DNA from: Opitutaceae bacterium
GTDB lineage: Bacteria > Verrucomicrobiota > Verrucomicrobiia > Opitutales > Opitutaceae
Length of the DNA stretch: 36,585 bases
NCBI GenBank assembly: GCA_002694885.1
Contig: NZNM01000103.1
Span: 1 to 36,585 of the forward strand
Direction of reading: 5' to 3'
Part shown: positions 16,818 through 24,399 of the stretch, piece by piece
Position numbering within the stretch: the first letter of the stretch is position 1
How the letters are laid out: each line of letters begins with the position of its first letter
The notes under the pieces: generated by a model
The model's database searches: none
What the model was told of the DNA's origin: nothing
What the model saw: the letters and a program-made list of their open reading frames with translations, nothing else
Made by a program: the position numbers and the translations under genes

Positions 16818-17408
16818 ATGGAGCTAACCTGGACACGTTTTGCCTTTTCAGTCATCCTCATGGGATCGGCTTTGCTACCCGCCCAGGAAGCGGAATCCCC
16901 CTTTGTGCCGCCTTCGCAAAAGGTCGAGCCAAAGGCCCAACCAAAAACGACCCCGGCTACACCCCTCGATTCTGTAGAGTTCCGAGGGGTGACAGAGATT
17001 GGCGGTATTGCCTGGGTAAGCCTCTATGATACGAAATCGAAGAAGAGTTACAGGCTGAGCCAGGAAGTTGATTGGGAAGACGGATTTCAATTGGTTCGAT
17101 ACGATCGAGGCAGCAAGCCGGGCGAGGAGACGATCGTGGTTCGGCAGAATGGATTGACTCGAAACCTCAGTTTAAAAGACGCGGATATCATTGCCTTGGC
17201 GGAACCGCCTCTGCGGGCTCCGCAACGGGCAACGGAGCGAGCAGCCCCAAGAACGGCGACTCCAGTAAGGCAACCTGCGAATCCGAATATGGAAGCAGCG
17301 AGTGATGAAGAAGTGCGCGAACGCATGCAGCGTGTTGCTGAAGAAATTCGCCGGCGCCGAGCCTTGCGCAGGGATATCATCGAAGACAATTCCCAGGGTT
17401 CTAACTAA
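16818..17408 (+). CDS. Secreted T2SS-associated protein, possibly a GspC-like HR-domain protein
   Basis: This 196-residue protein lies between gspD and gspE, nine bases after gspD and five bases before gspE. A cleavable signal peptide is predicted (about 1-25, ending near LLPAQEA), followed by a Pro/Lys-rich linker, a small beta-rich domain at about 50-125 (VEFRGVTEIGGIAWVSLYD to NLSLKDADI), an Ala/Arg/Pro-rich linker and an Arg/Glu-rich helix. The domain's size and pattern recall the homology region of GspC or PilP, which links the platform to the secretin, and no other GspC candidate is in the operon. GspC normally has a membrane anchor, so this is a tentative inference. Confidence 0.6.
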   Translation: MELTWTRFAFSVILMGSALLPAQEAESPFVPPSQKVEPKAQPKTTPATPLDSVEFRGVTEIGGIAWVSLYDTKSKKSYRLSQEVDWEDGFQLVRYDRGSKPGEETIVVRQNGLTRNLSLKDADIIALAEPPLRAPQRATERAAPRTATPVRQPANPNMEAASDEEVRERMQRVAEEIRRRRALRRDIIEDNSQGSN

Positions 17409-17413
17409 TCGTT

Positions 17414-19093
17414 ATGGCAGTTGCAGAGCTAGATTTTCTAGATACGCGTGGACTTAACGAAGATCAGCGCTCGGAAATCGAGGGTATGAGGCGATCTGAA
17501 CGATTGGAGCGTATCGCAGAGCTGGAGAATCGCGAGCTGAGCGATTTGATTGCCGATTTGAGCCAGCATACGGGATTGCCCATTGCCGCTCCAGAGAGCT
17601 TCGACCTGGATCGGCTAAATTCGATTCCGTTAAGAATTTTGCACGAGTTTCATTGTGTGCCTATTAAAACGGAGGAAGCGGATGAAACGCTTTCTTTGGC
17701 CACTGGTTGGCCCATAGATTCGATCATGGATGACTGGGTGTACGCGACTTGCGGTCAACGTCCAGTTTGGCAATTGGCAAATCCAGATCGTATTTCGAAA
17801 TTCATTACGCAGAATCTTGGTGTGGGCGCGGAAAGTCTGGATGAGTCATTCGATATCGACGATGACTTAATTGTCGCTGATACTGAAGAGGAAGAGGACG
17901 AGGACGCAGCGATTATACGCTTCGTCAACGAAGTGTTTCATCAAGCGGTTGAAGATGGCGCAACCGATATTCATTTCGAGCCAATGGAAGAGGAGTTGCG
18001 AATTCGGTACCGAATCGACGGTTTGCTAGTTTCCGTTCCGGTTCCGGACAATTTGAGGAAGTATCAGGACGCCATTGTATCGAGATTGAAGATCATGGCC
18101 AAGCTCAACATATCTGAGCGCCGCCTGCCTCAAGATGGACGCATAAATTTGAAGATGGGCGAAACGACTTTGGATATTCGCCTATCGACTATGCCGGTGA
18201 TGTATGGGGAAAGCATCAGTCTTCGCTTACTGAATAAGAAGAGCGCCCCGCTGAGTTTGCAACAGCTAGGCATGTCCGATGAGGATCAGCAGAAGATCGA
18301 TCGCGTTCTTGGATTGCCGCACGGAATTATTCTTGTGACCGGGCCGACGGGTTCGGGAAAATCGACCTCGCTAAACGCATTTATTCGCAAGATTAACTCT
18401 GAAGACAAGCGGATCATTACAGTCGAGGATCCGATCGAGTACGAGGTGCCGGGGGTAAATCAGATTCAAGTCAAGACCGAGATCGGCTTCGGGTTTGCCG
18501 AAGCCTTGCGGCATGTGCTGCGCCAAGATCCCAACGTTATTATGGTTGGCGAAATTCGAGACCGGGAAACGGCGGACATTGCAGTTCGGGCATCCCTTAC
18601 CGGTCACTTGGTGTTCAGCACCCTGCACACGAATGACGCCCCAGGGGCAATAACGCGTCTGACCGATATGGGAATAGAGCCGTTCCTGATTGCGTCGGGT
18701 GTAGAGATGGTAATCGCTCAGCGGCTGCTGCGCAGGTTATGCCAAGATTGTTCCGAGATGAAGCCATTGGATCGGTTTACCGGATTGGATGCTCTTAAGG
18801 TACTCGACATGCCGGAAAGCGCTCTCGAGGAAGTTGGCGAAATGCCAGTCGCTGTTGGATGCGAGCGTTGTCGGAATCTTGGATACAGGGGGCGCATTGG
18901 GATCTACGAAATTCTGCGGGTTTCTGAGGAGCTGCACGATCCGATTGTCAATCGCGAAGCTGCTCCGTTGATGCGAGAGATCGGGCGAAAGGGCGGAATG
19001 GTGACGTTAGGGGAATCTGGATGGAATCTCGCCTTGAAACGTTTGACGACCTTGGAGGAAGTCGTTCGCACCATATCTATCAAAGAAGGATGA
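17414..19093 (+). CDS. gspE: T2SS assembly ATPase GspE
   Basis: The cytoplasmic ATPase powers pseudopilus extension. In order it has an N-terminal GspL-binding region (about 1-140), an acidic linker, and the N2E and RecA-like domain. Visible motifs are Walker A GPTGSGKS (310-317), the Asp box ITVEDPIEY (about 335-343), Walker B VIMVGEIRDRETADIA (about 375-390) and the His box TGHLVFSTLHTNDA (about 396-409). The C-terminal zinc-binding tetracysteine is intact as LCQDC and GCERC, distinguishing it from PilT retraction ATPases. Length (559) matches GspE/PilB. It begins five bases after the GspC-like gene. The following gap before gspF carries a repeat element. Confidence 0.98.
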   Translation: MAVAELDFLDTRGLNEDQRSEIEGMRRSERLERIAELENRELSDLIADLSQHTGLPIAAPESFDLDRLNSIPLRILHEFHCVPIKTEEADETLSLATGWPIDSIMDDWVYATCGQRPVWQLANPDRISKFITQNLGVGAESLDESFDIDDDLIVADTEEEEDEDAAIIRFVNEVFHQAVEDGATDIHFEPMEEELRIRYRIDGLLVSVPVPDNLRKYQDAIVSRLKIMAKLNISERRLPQDGRINLKMGETTLDIRLSTMPVMYGESISLRLLNKKSAPLSLQQLGMSDEDQQKIDRVLGLPHGIILVTGPTGSGKSTSLNAFIRKINSEDKRIITVEDPIEYEVPGVNQIQVKTEIGFGFAEALRHVLRQDPNVIMVGEIRDRETADIAVRASLTGHLVFSTLHTNDAPGAITRLTDMGIEPFLIASGVEMVIAQRLLRRLCQDCSEMKPLDRFTGLDALKVLDMPESALEEVGEMPVAVGCERCRNLGYRGRIGIYEILRVSEELHDPIVNREAAPLMREIGRKGGMVTLGESGWNLALKRLTTLEEVVRTISIKEG

Positions 19094-19099
19094 GGTGGA

Positions 19100-19248
19100 T
19101 TAATTAAGAATTAGGAAGTAAGAATGAAGAAATTGAAATTGGAAAAATTGAATTGTGGCCGCCGGTTGTAGGAGCGGTGCAAAACTGCGTCCGCCGTTTG
19201 AATGTTCGCCGTTATTTCTTAATTCATAATTCTGCCTTCTTAAATTAA
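19100..19248. repeat. MITE/REP-like element with terminal inverted repeats between gspE and gspF
   Basis: The 149-base unit begins with TTAATTAAGAATTAGG and ends with the imperfect complement CTTCTTAAATTAA. The arms 19100-19133 and 19214-19248 match at about 27 of 35 positions when one is reverse-complemented. The centre (about 19157-19197) is GC-rich and contains a REP-like hairpin, GGAGCGGT-gcaaa-ACTGCGTCC (19171-19192), with a bulged G and one G-T pair. The AT-rich arms and GC-rich centre are unlike the surrounding genes, and there is no coding potential. It looks like a small non-autonomous element inserted in the T2SS operon; no transposase or target duplication was confirmed. Confidence 0.65.
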
Positions 19249-19257
19249 CTATCACCC

Positions 19258-20514
19258 GTGCCTAGTTTCACTTACAGCGCTAAAGATCCTAGCGGTACGT
19301 CGATACGCGGATCGATTGAAGCGGTTAATCGCAAGTCGGCTCTTCAGAAGATAGCTGCCCAGAAGTTGCGGCCGCTTTCGGTAAAAGAAGCAGCCGCTGT
19401 AGAAGCGAGAAAGAAGAGGGGAATGGGGCTGTCTTCCCTATTTGCAACTCGGGCGAGTAAGGATAGCAAAGTTTCGCTAAATCGAAGCGTTGCGTTGCCC
19501 TTTCTTTCTGGCCTTAGGGAGTTGCTTAACTGCGGTATTCAGTCTGCGGATGCATTGAGAATGATGAGTTCTCGGTTAAGCGATCCGCGCCAAAAATATT
19601 TGGCTACGCGTCTATGGGATGAATTGCGCCAAGGACGTTCGTTATCGGAGGCCATGCGTAAGGATCCTAAGGTTTTCGCAGATAGCGTAGTTAGTCTGGT
19701 GCAGGCAGGGGAGGCGACGGGAAATCTCAAAAAGGTGCTGGCCCGTATTGTTGAAAGCATGGAGGAACAAAAGGCGATTCGAGGCAAGCTGGTGGCGGCT
19801 TTGTCTTATCCTTGTTTTCTTATAGTAGTGGCTATCGGCTTGGTATTCCTGTTTTTGTTCAGCTTGCTGCCTAGGATAGAGGGCCTTCTAGAGTCATTGG
19901 GAAGCGACTTGCCTGCATCGACTACCCTGCTAATCGCCTCGGCAAACGGATTGCTCAAGTACGGTTGGATAGCGGCGATCGGAATCGCTCTCGTTGTCGG
20001 TGGGCTGATTTCTTGGCGAAAATCGGAAGCTGGTCGGTATAAATTCGATACAATAACTCTACGCATTCCAGGAGTCGGGAAAATCATACGCGACATGCAG
20101 ATCCTGCAGTTTACCCAGACGTTGTCTCTGTTGTTAGAAAATGGCATTATTATGGTCCAAGCCCTGACGATGGCAGAACGATCGCTTTCCAATGTAGCCA
20201 TGCGCGAGGCTTTTGGGGAAGCGAGAATCAAAGTCACAGAAGGGGTTGCGTTGTCATCCGCTTTTAAATCGACAGGCTATTTCGATAACATGGCGCTCGA
20301 TGTGTTCACGGTGGGAGAAAACACGGGCGATGTTGTTCCGGGACTTAGGCAAATGTCTGAACAATACACGGAGATGATCGACCGCTTCGTTAAGACTATG
20401 CTTGGCGTTATTTCTACGGGAGTATTGCTAGGCGTATTTGGAATGGTTGGAATGATCGCCTTTGGTATTATATCTGCCGTATTCCAGTTGAGCAATTCGC
20501 TTTCGACGGGTTAA
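19258..20514 (+). CDS. gspF: T2SS inner-membrane protein GspF
   Basis: GspF is the polytopic platform protein thought to couple GspE rotation to pseudopilus growth. The N-terminus PSFTYSAKDPSGTSIRG is the family's usual opening. Two homologous T2SSF domains (about 70-195 and 275-400) each carry the LLxxGI pattern: LRELLNCGIQSADALRMM and LSLLLENGIIMVQALTMAE. Three membrane segments are visible: about 180-205, 235-255 and 380-405. Start is GTG at 19258. The gene ends seven bases before the stop of a convergent methyltransferase pseudogene. It should be expressed with the operon despite the repeat element upstream, though this has to be read from transcripts. Confidence 0.97.
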   Translation: MPSFTYSAKDPSGTSIRGSIEAVNRKSALQKIAAQKLRPLSVKEAAAVEARKKRGMGLSSLFATRASKDSKVSLNRSVALPFLSGLRELLNCGIQSADALRMMSSRLSDPRQKYLATRLWDELRQGRSLSEAMRKDPKVFADSVVSLVQAGEATGNLKKVLARIVESMEEQKAIRGKLVAALSYPCFLIVVAIGLVFLFLFSLLPRIEGLLESLGSDLPASTTLLIASANGLLKYGWIAAIGIALVVGGLISWRKSEAGRYKFDTITLRIPGVGKIIRDMQILQFTQTLSLLLENGIIMVQALTMAERSLSNVAMREAFGEARIKVTEGVALSSAFKSTGYFDNMALDVFTVGENTGDVVPGLRQMSEQYTEMIDRFVKTMLGVISTGVLLGVFGMVGMIAFGIISAVFQLSNSLSTG

Positions 20515-20521
20515 GAGCTCG

Positions 20522-21280
20522 TCAAAGCTTGGTCAGAATTACTGCGTCGTGGTAATTAGCGATGCCTCGCTCGACATAATCGATTACATGAAAGTATTGT
20601 GACCAGTGATCGAATACATAGGCTTTCGTATGCTGGGCATCCTGGTAGAAAGCGGGAAGGCCATCCGGTTTGAACCACTTGCGTTTTGAATCGATAAATT
20701 TAAATCATCGTCCCAGATCGACCTTCCTGCCTTGCAATTCGCGTTGATAGTTTCCGTGCAAGGAAGCGATGAAGGTTCCATTTGGCGCTAATAGGCGACT
20801 GATTTCTGATAGCCAGCTGAATTGCATTTCTTCATTCAAATGGGTGAAAACAGATATGGCGTATATCAGATCGAAATGCTCGCCTGGCAATGAAGTCGGT
20901 GGATCGGAAGCGACAGTTTCGAATTGATAACTTGCCAGGCATGATTGGCACCAGCGGATTGCAGATCGGTCGATATCAATTCCCAAGACATGATCATGAT
21001 ATCCAGAATCGATGTTCCGAATGGTCCTGCCCGATCCACAACCAAAATCGAGAATGTTCTTGGCGTCCGCGGACTGGCGCCCCGCTGTCTCAAGGAGAGA
21101 TTCGATGCTACGCCATGAACGCTCGCCGACTTCCAAATACCCCGCGATATCTGTAGATCCGTGAACTCGGTGCCGCAGTCGCGGCGATGGCACGGGATTT
21201 GAATCATTGGCTTGTCCCCGAAGCGATTCAGATAGGGCCATCAATGCGAACTTAATTTGCAGTAGTAAATAGCGAAACAT
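20522..21280 (-). pseudogene. Class I SAM-dependent methyltransferase with an in-frame TGA
   Basis: The product is a class I methyltransferase: motif I NILDFGCGSGRTIRNI, the acidic residue of VLGIDIDRSAI, motif IV region HFDLIYAISVFTHL and the post-motif segment EISRLLAPNGTFIASLHG. Codon 192 is TGA (20705-20707), right after KVDLGR. The same frame continues for 60 more residues, ending HVIDYVERGIANYHDAVILT, which is the normal C-terminal beta-strand pattern of this family, then stops at TGA 20522-20524. Thus a single nonsense change (for example from GGA or CGA) probably truncates a 252-codon gene. The truncated form might still bind SAM but lacks its last sheet strands. The gene is convergent with gspF and divergent from the ABC permease. 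Confidence 0.82.
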
Positions 21281-21383
21281 TAGCAGTTGTTGCTAGGCAG
21301 TATTGAAACTTGAAATTAGGCTTGTGGTCATTGGATTCAGGCAATGGCTTCTTGAGTGCCAAGCAATTCTGTCTGCGATAAAG

Positions 21384-22637
21384 ATGTCACCCAATATTAG
21401 AATAGCGATCCGATTTCTTTTGGCGAAGAAACGGTCCATGTTGATGAGCCTGGCTGGAATCGTGTTTGGCGTCGGCTTCTTTATTTCAACTCAAGCCCAG
21501 CTCAGCGGCTATCAAGAGCTCTTCATCGAGACCATTCTTGGAACGGATGGAGCAATCCGAATCGAAGACCGTATTCAGGATTCTTATGTGTTCGTCGCTG
21601 CCTCCACATCCAAAGGGGATAATACGAACTTCTTCATTGCCGACGAGAAGAACCGCCGCTTCGTCGAGGGGGTCGAGCATCCGGAAACGGTGATAGAGTC
21701 GATAATGGAACTTCAGAATGTAGAAGCGGCTTCCCCGGTGATTAAGGGTAGCATCCAGCTGCAGAGTCCATTGCGGAAAGATAGTGGCCAAGTTTACGGG
21801 ATTAACGTAGATGATCATATTGCGGTGTCCGCATTGGAAGATCAAATACAGCTAGGGTCTATCGTAGACTTTCGAATGGCTCCGATGGGAATCATCATGG
21901 GTCACAAAATGGCTGCTCGACTCGATGTCTCTGTAGGCGAGTCCATTATTATTCGCGCCGTAGACCAGCAGCGGAGATTCACCATAGCTGCCATCTATGA
22001 AACCGGTGTTTCGGAAATCGATAAAACGCGCGTTTTCATGCACATGAGCGCGGCTCGATCATTGCTGAAAAAGCCTCACGGAGTTACTTTTATTCAAGTG
22101 AGCGTATTCGATCGCAATCACGCCCTCATCGACGCGGAAATGATCGAGCGCGTAGCGAACCACTTTACCGCGCCTTGGCAGGAGAGAGAAAAATCGTGGA
22201 TGCAGCTTTTCAAGACATTGAAGCTCTCGGCTGCCATCACCGTATCCACGATCATCATCGTATCTGGCTTGGGGATGTTCAGTACGCTATTCATGATCGT
22301 AATGGATAAGACCCGTGAGATCGCGATCCTCCGATCGATGGGCTACACGCGAAATGACATTTCAAACATTTTCCTTTGGCAGGGAGTGATCGTGCTGTTT
22401 TGGGGAACTATATTGGGGTGTGTTTTGGGTGCCTTGATCACCTATGGGATTTCCAGGCTACCCATGCCTCTTTCCGGCATTTTCGCAACGGAGTACTTTC
22501 AAGTTAAATCGACGGTTTGGCACTACGTTCAGGCAGTCGTGGCAGCCGTCGTGATTGTCATGATCGCCAGTCTAGCGCCAGCGAGACGAGCGGCGCGACT
22601 CGTGCCGGGCGATGTGATTAGAGGGACGGCGACGTGA
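21384..22637 (+). CDS. LolC/LolE-type ABC transporter permease (FtsX/MacB fold)
   Basis: A permease subunit of about 417 residues with one N-terminal membrane helix (MLMSLAGIVFGVGFF), a large periplasmic domain, and three C-terminal helices (about residues 290-400). SLAPARRAARLVPGDVIRG at the end is the FtsX-family signature. Such proteins, together with a LolD-type ATPase, extract or export lipids, lipoproteins or peptides across the inner membrane. I start it at the ATG at 21384 because MSPNIRIAIRFLLAKKRSM is a normal family N-terminus; a TTG start 81 bases upstream would add an unusual leader. It overlaps the ATPase gene by four bases. The exact substrate is not readable. Confidence 0.9.
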   Translation: MSPNIRIAIRFLLAKKRSMLMSLAGIVFGVGFFISTQAQLSGYQELFIETILGTDGAIRIEDRIQDSYVFVAASTSKGDNTNFFIADEKNRRFVEGVEHPETVIESIMELQNVEAASPVIKGSIQLQSPLRKDSGQVYGINVDDHIAVSALEDQIQLGSIVDFRMAPMGIIMGHKMAARLDVSVGESIIIRAVDQQRRFTIAAIYETGVSEIDKTRVFMHMSAARSLLKKPHGVTFIQVSVFDRNHALIDAEMIERVANHFTAPWQEREKSWMQLFKTLKLSAAITVSTIIIVSGLGMFSTLFMIVMDKTREIAILRSMGYTRNDISNIFLWQGVIVLFWGTILGCVLGALITYGISRLPMPLSGIFATEYFQVKSTVWHYVQAVVAAVVIVMIASLAPARRAARLVPGDVIRGTAT

Positions 22638-23338
22638 GCGAAGCAATGGAGTCGAATAGCGAGCGTATCGCTTTGGAATGTCGAGATCTCCACAAGCATT
22701 TGGGGGAAGGCGAGATGCGCGTACATGTTTTGCGCGGGGTCAATCTTAAGCTTTATCGGGGAGAGGTTTCAGCGATCGTGGGGCCTTCGGGTTGCGGCAA
22801 AAGCACGTTGCTTTATCTTCTAGGTCTCTTGGATCGCCAGGATTCGGGGCAAATCTTAGTACGCGGAGAGGAAGTGCCAGCTGACCAAGATGAAGCCCAC
22901 ACGCGCGTCCGAGGAGAACACATAGGTTTCGTATTCCAATTTCATTTCCTGCTCCCGGAATTTAGCGCGGCTGAGAATGTCATGCTCCCGATGAGAAAGC
23001 TTGGAAGACTGAGCGAAAAGGAGATGGAGGCTCGAGCCTGTTCATTGCTGAGCGATGTGGGACTCGGTGAAAAGACTCACCGATTGCCATCGCAACTTTC
23101 AGGCGGTGAGCAGCAGCGGGTAGCGATCGCTCGTTCGCTGGCGAATCTTCCCAGTGTTTTGCTCGCGGACGAGCCGACAGGAAACCTCGACGTTAAAAAC
23201 TCGCTAATGGTGTTCGACTCGCTGACGCAGTTAGCCAAAGAAAAGGGCCAGGCGGTGTTGATAGTTACGCATAATCCGGATTTGGCTGACAAATGTGATC
23301 GCATCTTGCGTATGCAAGATGGCCAGTTCATCGACTGA
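22634..23338 (+). CDS. LolD/MacB-type ABC transporter ATPase
   Basis: A 234-residue ATP-binding subunit with Walker A GPSGCGKST, Q-loop region FVFQFHFLLPEFSAAENVMLP, the signature LSGGEQQRVAIARSLAN, Walker B VLLADEPTGNLD and the H-loop VTHNP. The LLPEFSAAENVMLP segment is characteristic of LolD. It starts with GTG inside a GTGA overlap with the permease, so the two are translationally coupled and form one exporter, probably with two copies of each. Whether it sorts lipoproteins (Lol function) or another substrate is uncertain, since a second permease paralogue is absent here. Confidence 0.93.
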   Translation: MSEAMESNSERIALECRDLHKHLGEGEMRVHVLRGVNLKLYRGEVSAIVGPSGCGKSTLLYLLGLLDRQDSGQILVRGEEVPADQDEAHTRVRGEHIGFVFQFHFLLPEFSAAENVMLPMRKLGRLSEKEMEARACSLLSDVGLGEKTHRLPSQLSGGEQQRVAIARSLANLPSVLLADEPTGNLDVKNSLMVFDSLTQLAKEKGQAVLIVTHNPDLADKCDRILRMQDGQFID

Positions 23339-23742
23339 AGGGCTGTATTCGCAGCTGGGATTCAAAGCGTTCTTATAAGAATCCCGAACCCGTCGAAAAC
23401 AATCGTCTAATAACCGTTGATGGGGTCGGGAAAAGGAGCCATATTTTCGTTGCTATTTATATGGGTATTCCTTCACTCCGGAATTTCAAAGCCGACCTAC
23501 CTTATAATAGTGAGTTCCGAAAATTCCCGAAAATATTTCCTGGCCAAGGTAGTTGCCGCGGTTCTGGCAACTATAGCATTGCCGAAATGGCTTGATCCGA
23601 ATCGGTTGAACCAAGCGACGACTAGAACGAGAGGGGCCGCAATCGCCTTGCGGCCAGATCCACAAGCCATACCGAGAGGGAAATGCTGACCAATCGCCGT
23701 ACGAAAAAGGCGTCTAATTAGAGCGACAACGAATTTCGCGAC
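23339..23742 (+). other. Intergenic leader of the ACIII respiratory operon
   Basis: About 400 bases separate the ABC exporter from actA. A frame from TTG at 23417 to 23689 encodes 90 residues with a hydrophobic start, but it lacks a ribosome site and family features, so I do not call it a gene. The promoter of the long respiratory operon should lie here; I cannot fix its boxes. The only distinct element is the inverted repeat at 23357-23385. Confidence 0.55.
23357..23385. promoter_or_regulatory. Nested inverted repeats after lolD-like gene
   Basis: Perfect seven-base arms GGGATTC (23357-23363) and GAATCCC (23379-23385) overlap a 12-base perfect palindrome TTCTTATAAGAA (23370-23381). No T-run follows, so a Rho-independent terminator is doubtful. 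The site could be a weak transcript end for the exporter or an operator for the respiratory operon. Confidence 0.3.
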
Positions 23743-24399
23743 ATGTCTAATGTTTTTCCAAAGTGGTCTAACACCCTTCCGCTCAAGCTGATCGTTTTTC
23801 TTTTGATCCTAGCGGCGGCGGTCGTCTCTGGCGTCACGTATTACGCTACGCCCAAATACACGAGGGTCGGCTACGAGCCTTCTCAGCCGGTCCCTTACGA
23901 TCATAGCTTCCATGTGGGCGAGCTAGGATTGGATTGCCGGTATTGTCACAGTAAGGTTGAAGAGTCGGGCCATGCCAATATCCCCGCGGCGAGTACCTGT
24001 ATGTCTTGTCATAGCATGATAAAGACGGACAGCGATTTGCTGGAGCCGGTCCGAGCTAGCTACGCTTCTGGCGAGCCCATTCAGTGGGTTAGGGTGCATG
24101 AGACTCCGGACTACGTTTACTTTGATCACTCTGTTCACGTGAATCGAGGCATTTCTTGTGTCGAGTGCCATGGTAGAGTTGACGAAATGGAAGTAGTTCG
24201 CCACGACCAACCACTCAGTATGGGGTGGTGCCTCGATTGTCATCGCCATCCGGAGGAAGCTCTCCGGCCGTTGGATCAAATAACCAATTTGGATTGGGTT
24301 CACCCAGGAGGCGAGAAAGGCCAGATCAAAGATGGGCTGAAGTTTGTCGAAGAGTGGAACATCAACCCACCGCAAAGCTGTTCAGGCTGCCACCGATGA
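23743..24399 (+). CDS. actA: ACIII pentahaem cytochrome c subunit ActA
   Basis: ActA is the multihaem cytochrome of alternative complex III, a quinol:electron-acceptor oxidoreductase that replaces the bc1 complex. The 218 residues contain an N-terminal membrane anchor (about 14-35) and five CXXCH haem sites at C65, C86, C139, C163 and C213, with additional His residues (for example in YDHSFHVGE and FDHSVHVN) as likely distal ligands. Five haems match the best-described ActA proteins. It is the first gene of the respiratory operon, and its stop overlaps the actB start (ATGA). Cytochrome c maturation genes are not in the window. Confidence 0.96.
   Translation: MSNVFPKWSNTLPLKLIVFLLILAAAVVSGVTYYATPKYTRVGYEPSQPVPYDHSFHVGELGLDCRYCHSKVEESGHANIPAASTCMSCHSMIKTDSDLLEPVRASYASGEPIQWVRVHETPDYVYFDHSVHVNRGISCVECHGRVDEMEVVRHDQPLSMGWCLDCHRHPEEALRPLDQITNLDWVHPGGEKGQIKDGLKFVEEWNINPPQSCSGCHR

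Noticed and set aside
20584-20781. Separate 65-residue gene after the methyltransferase stop
   Set aside because: It is in a different frame; the methyltransferase frame itself continues with family-like sequence.
3866-21280. UGA reassignment or selenocysteine as the cause of the in-frame stops
   Set aside because: TGA ends several tightly overlapped genes in this window, and neither site is a known selenocysteine position; no SECIS-like structure was noticed.
21303-21383. Longer start for the LolC/E-type permease
   Set aside because: The 27 extra residues come from a TTG start and do not resemble the family's N-terminus.
23417-23689. Possible 90-residue small protein with a hydrophobic N-terminus upstream of actA
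   Set aside because: It needs a TTG start, has no ribosome site or family features, and its C-terminal half reads like non-coding sequence.
24225-24395. N-terminal extension of ActB running through actA
   Set aside because: The extra 57 residues are an out-of-frame reading of the actA haem region; the ATG at 24396 gives the normal ActB N-terminus.
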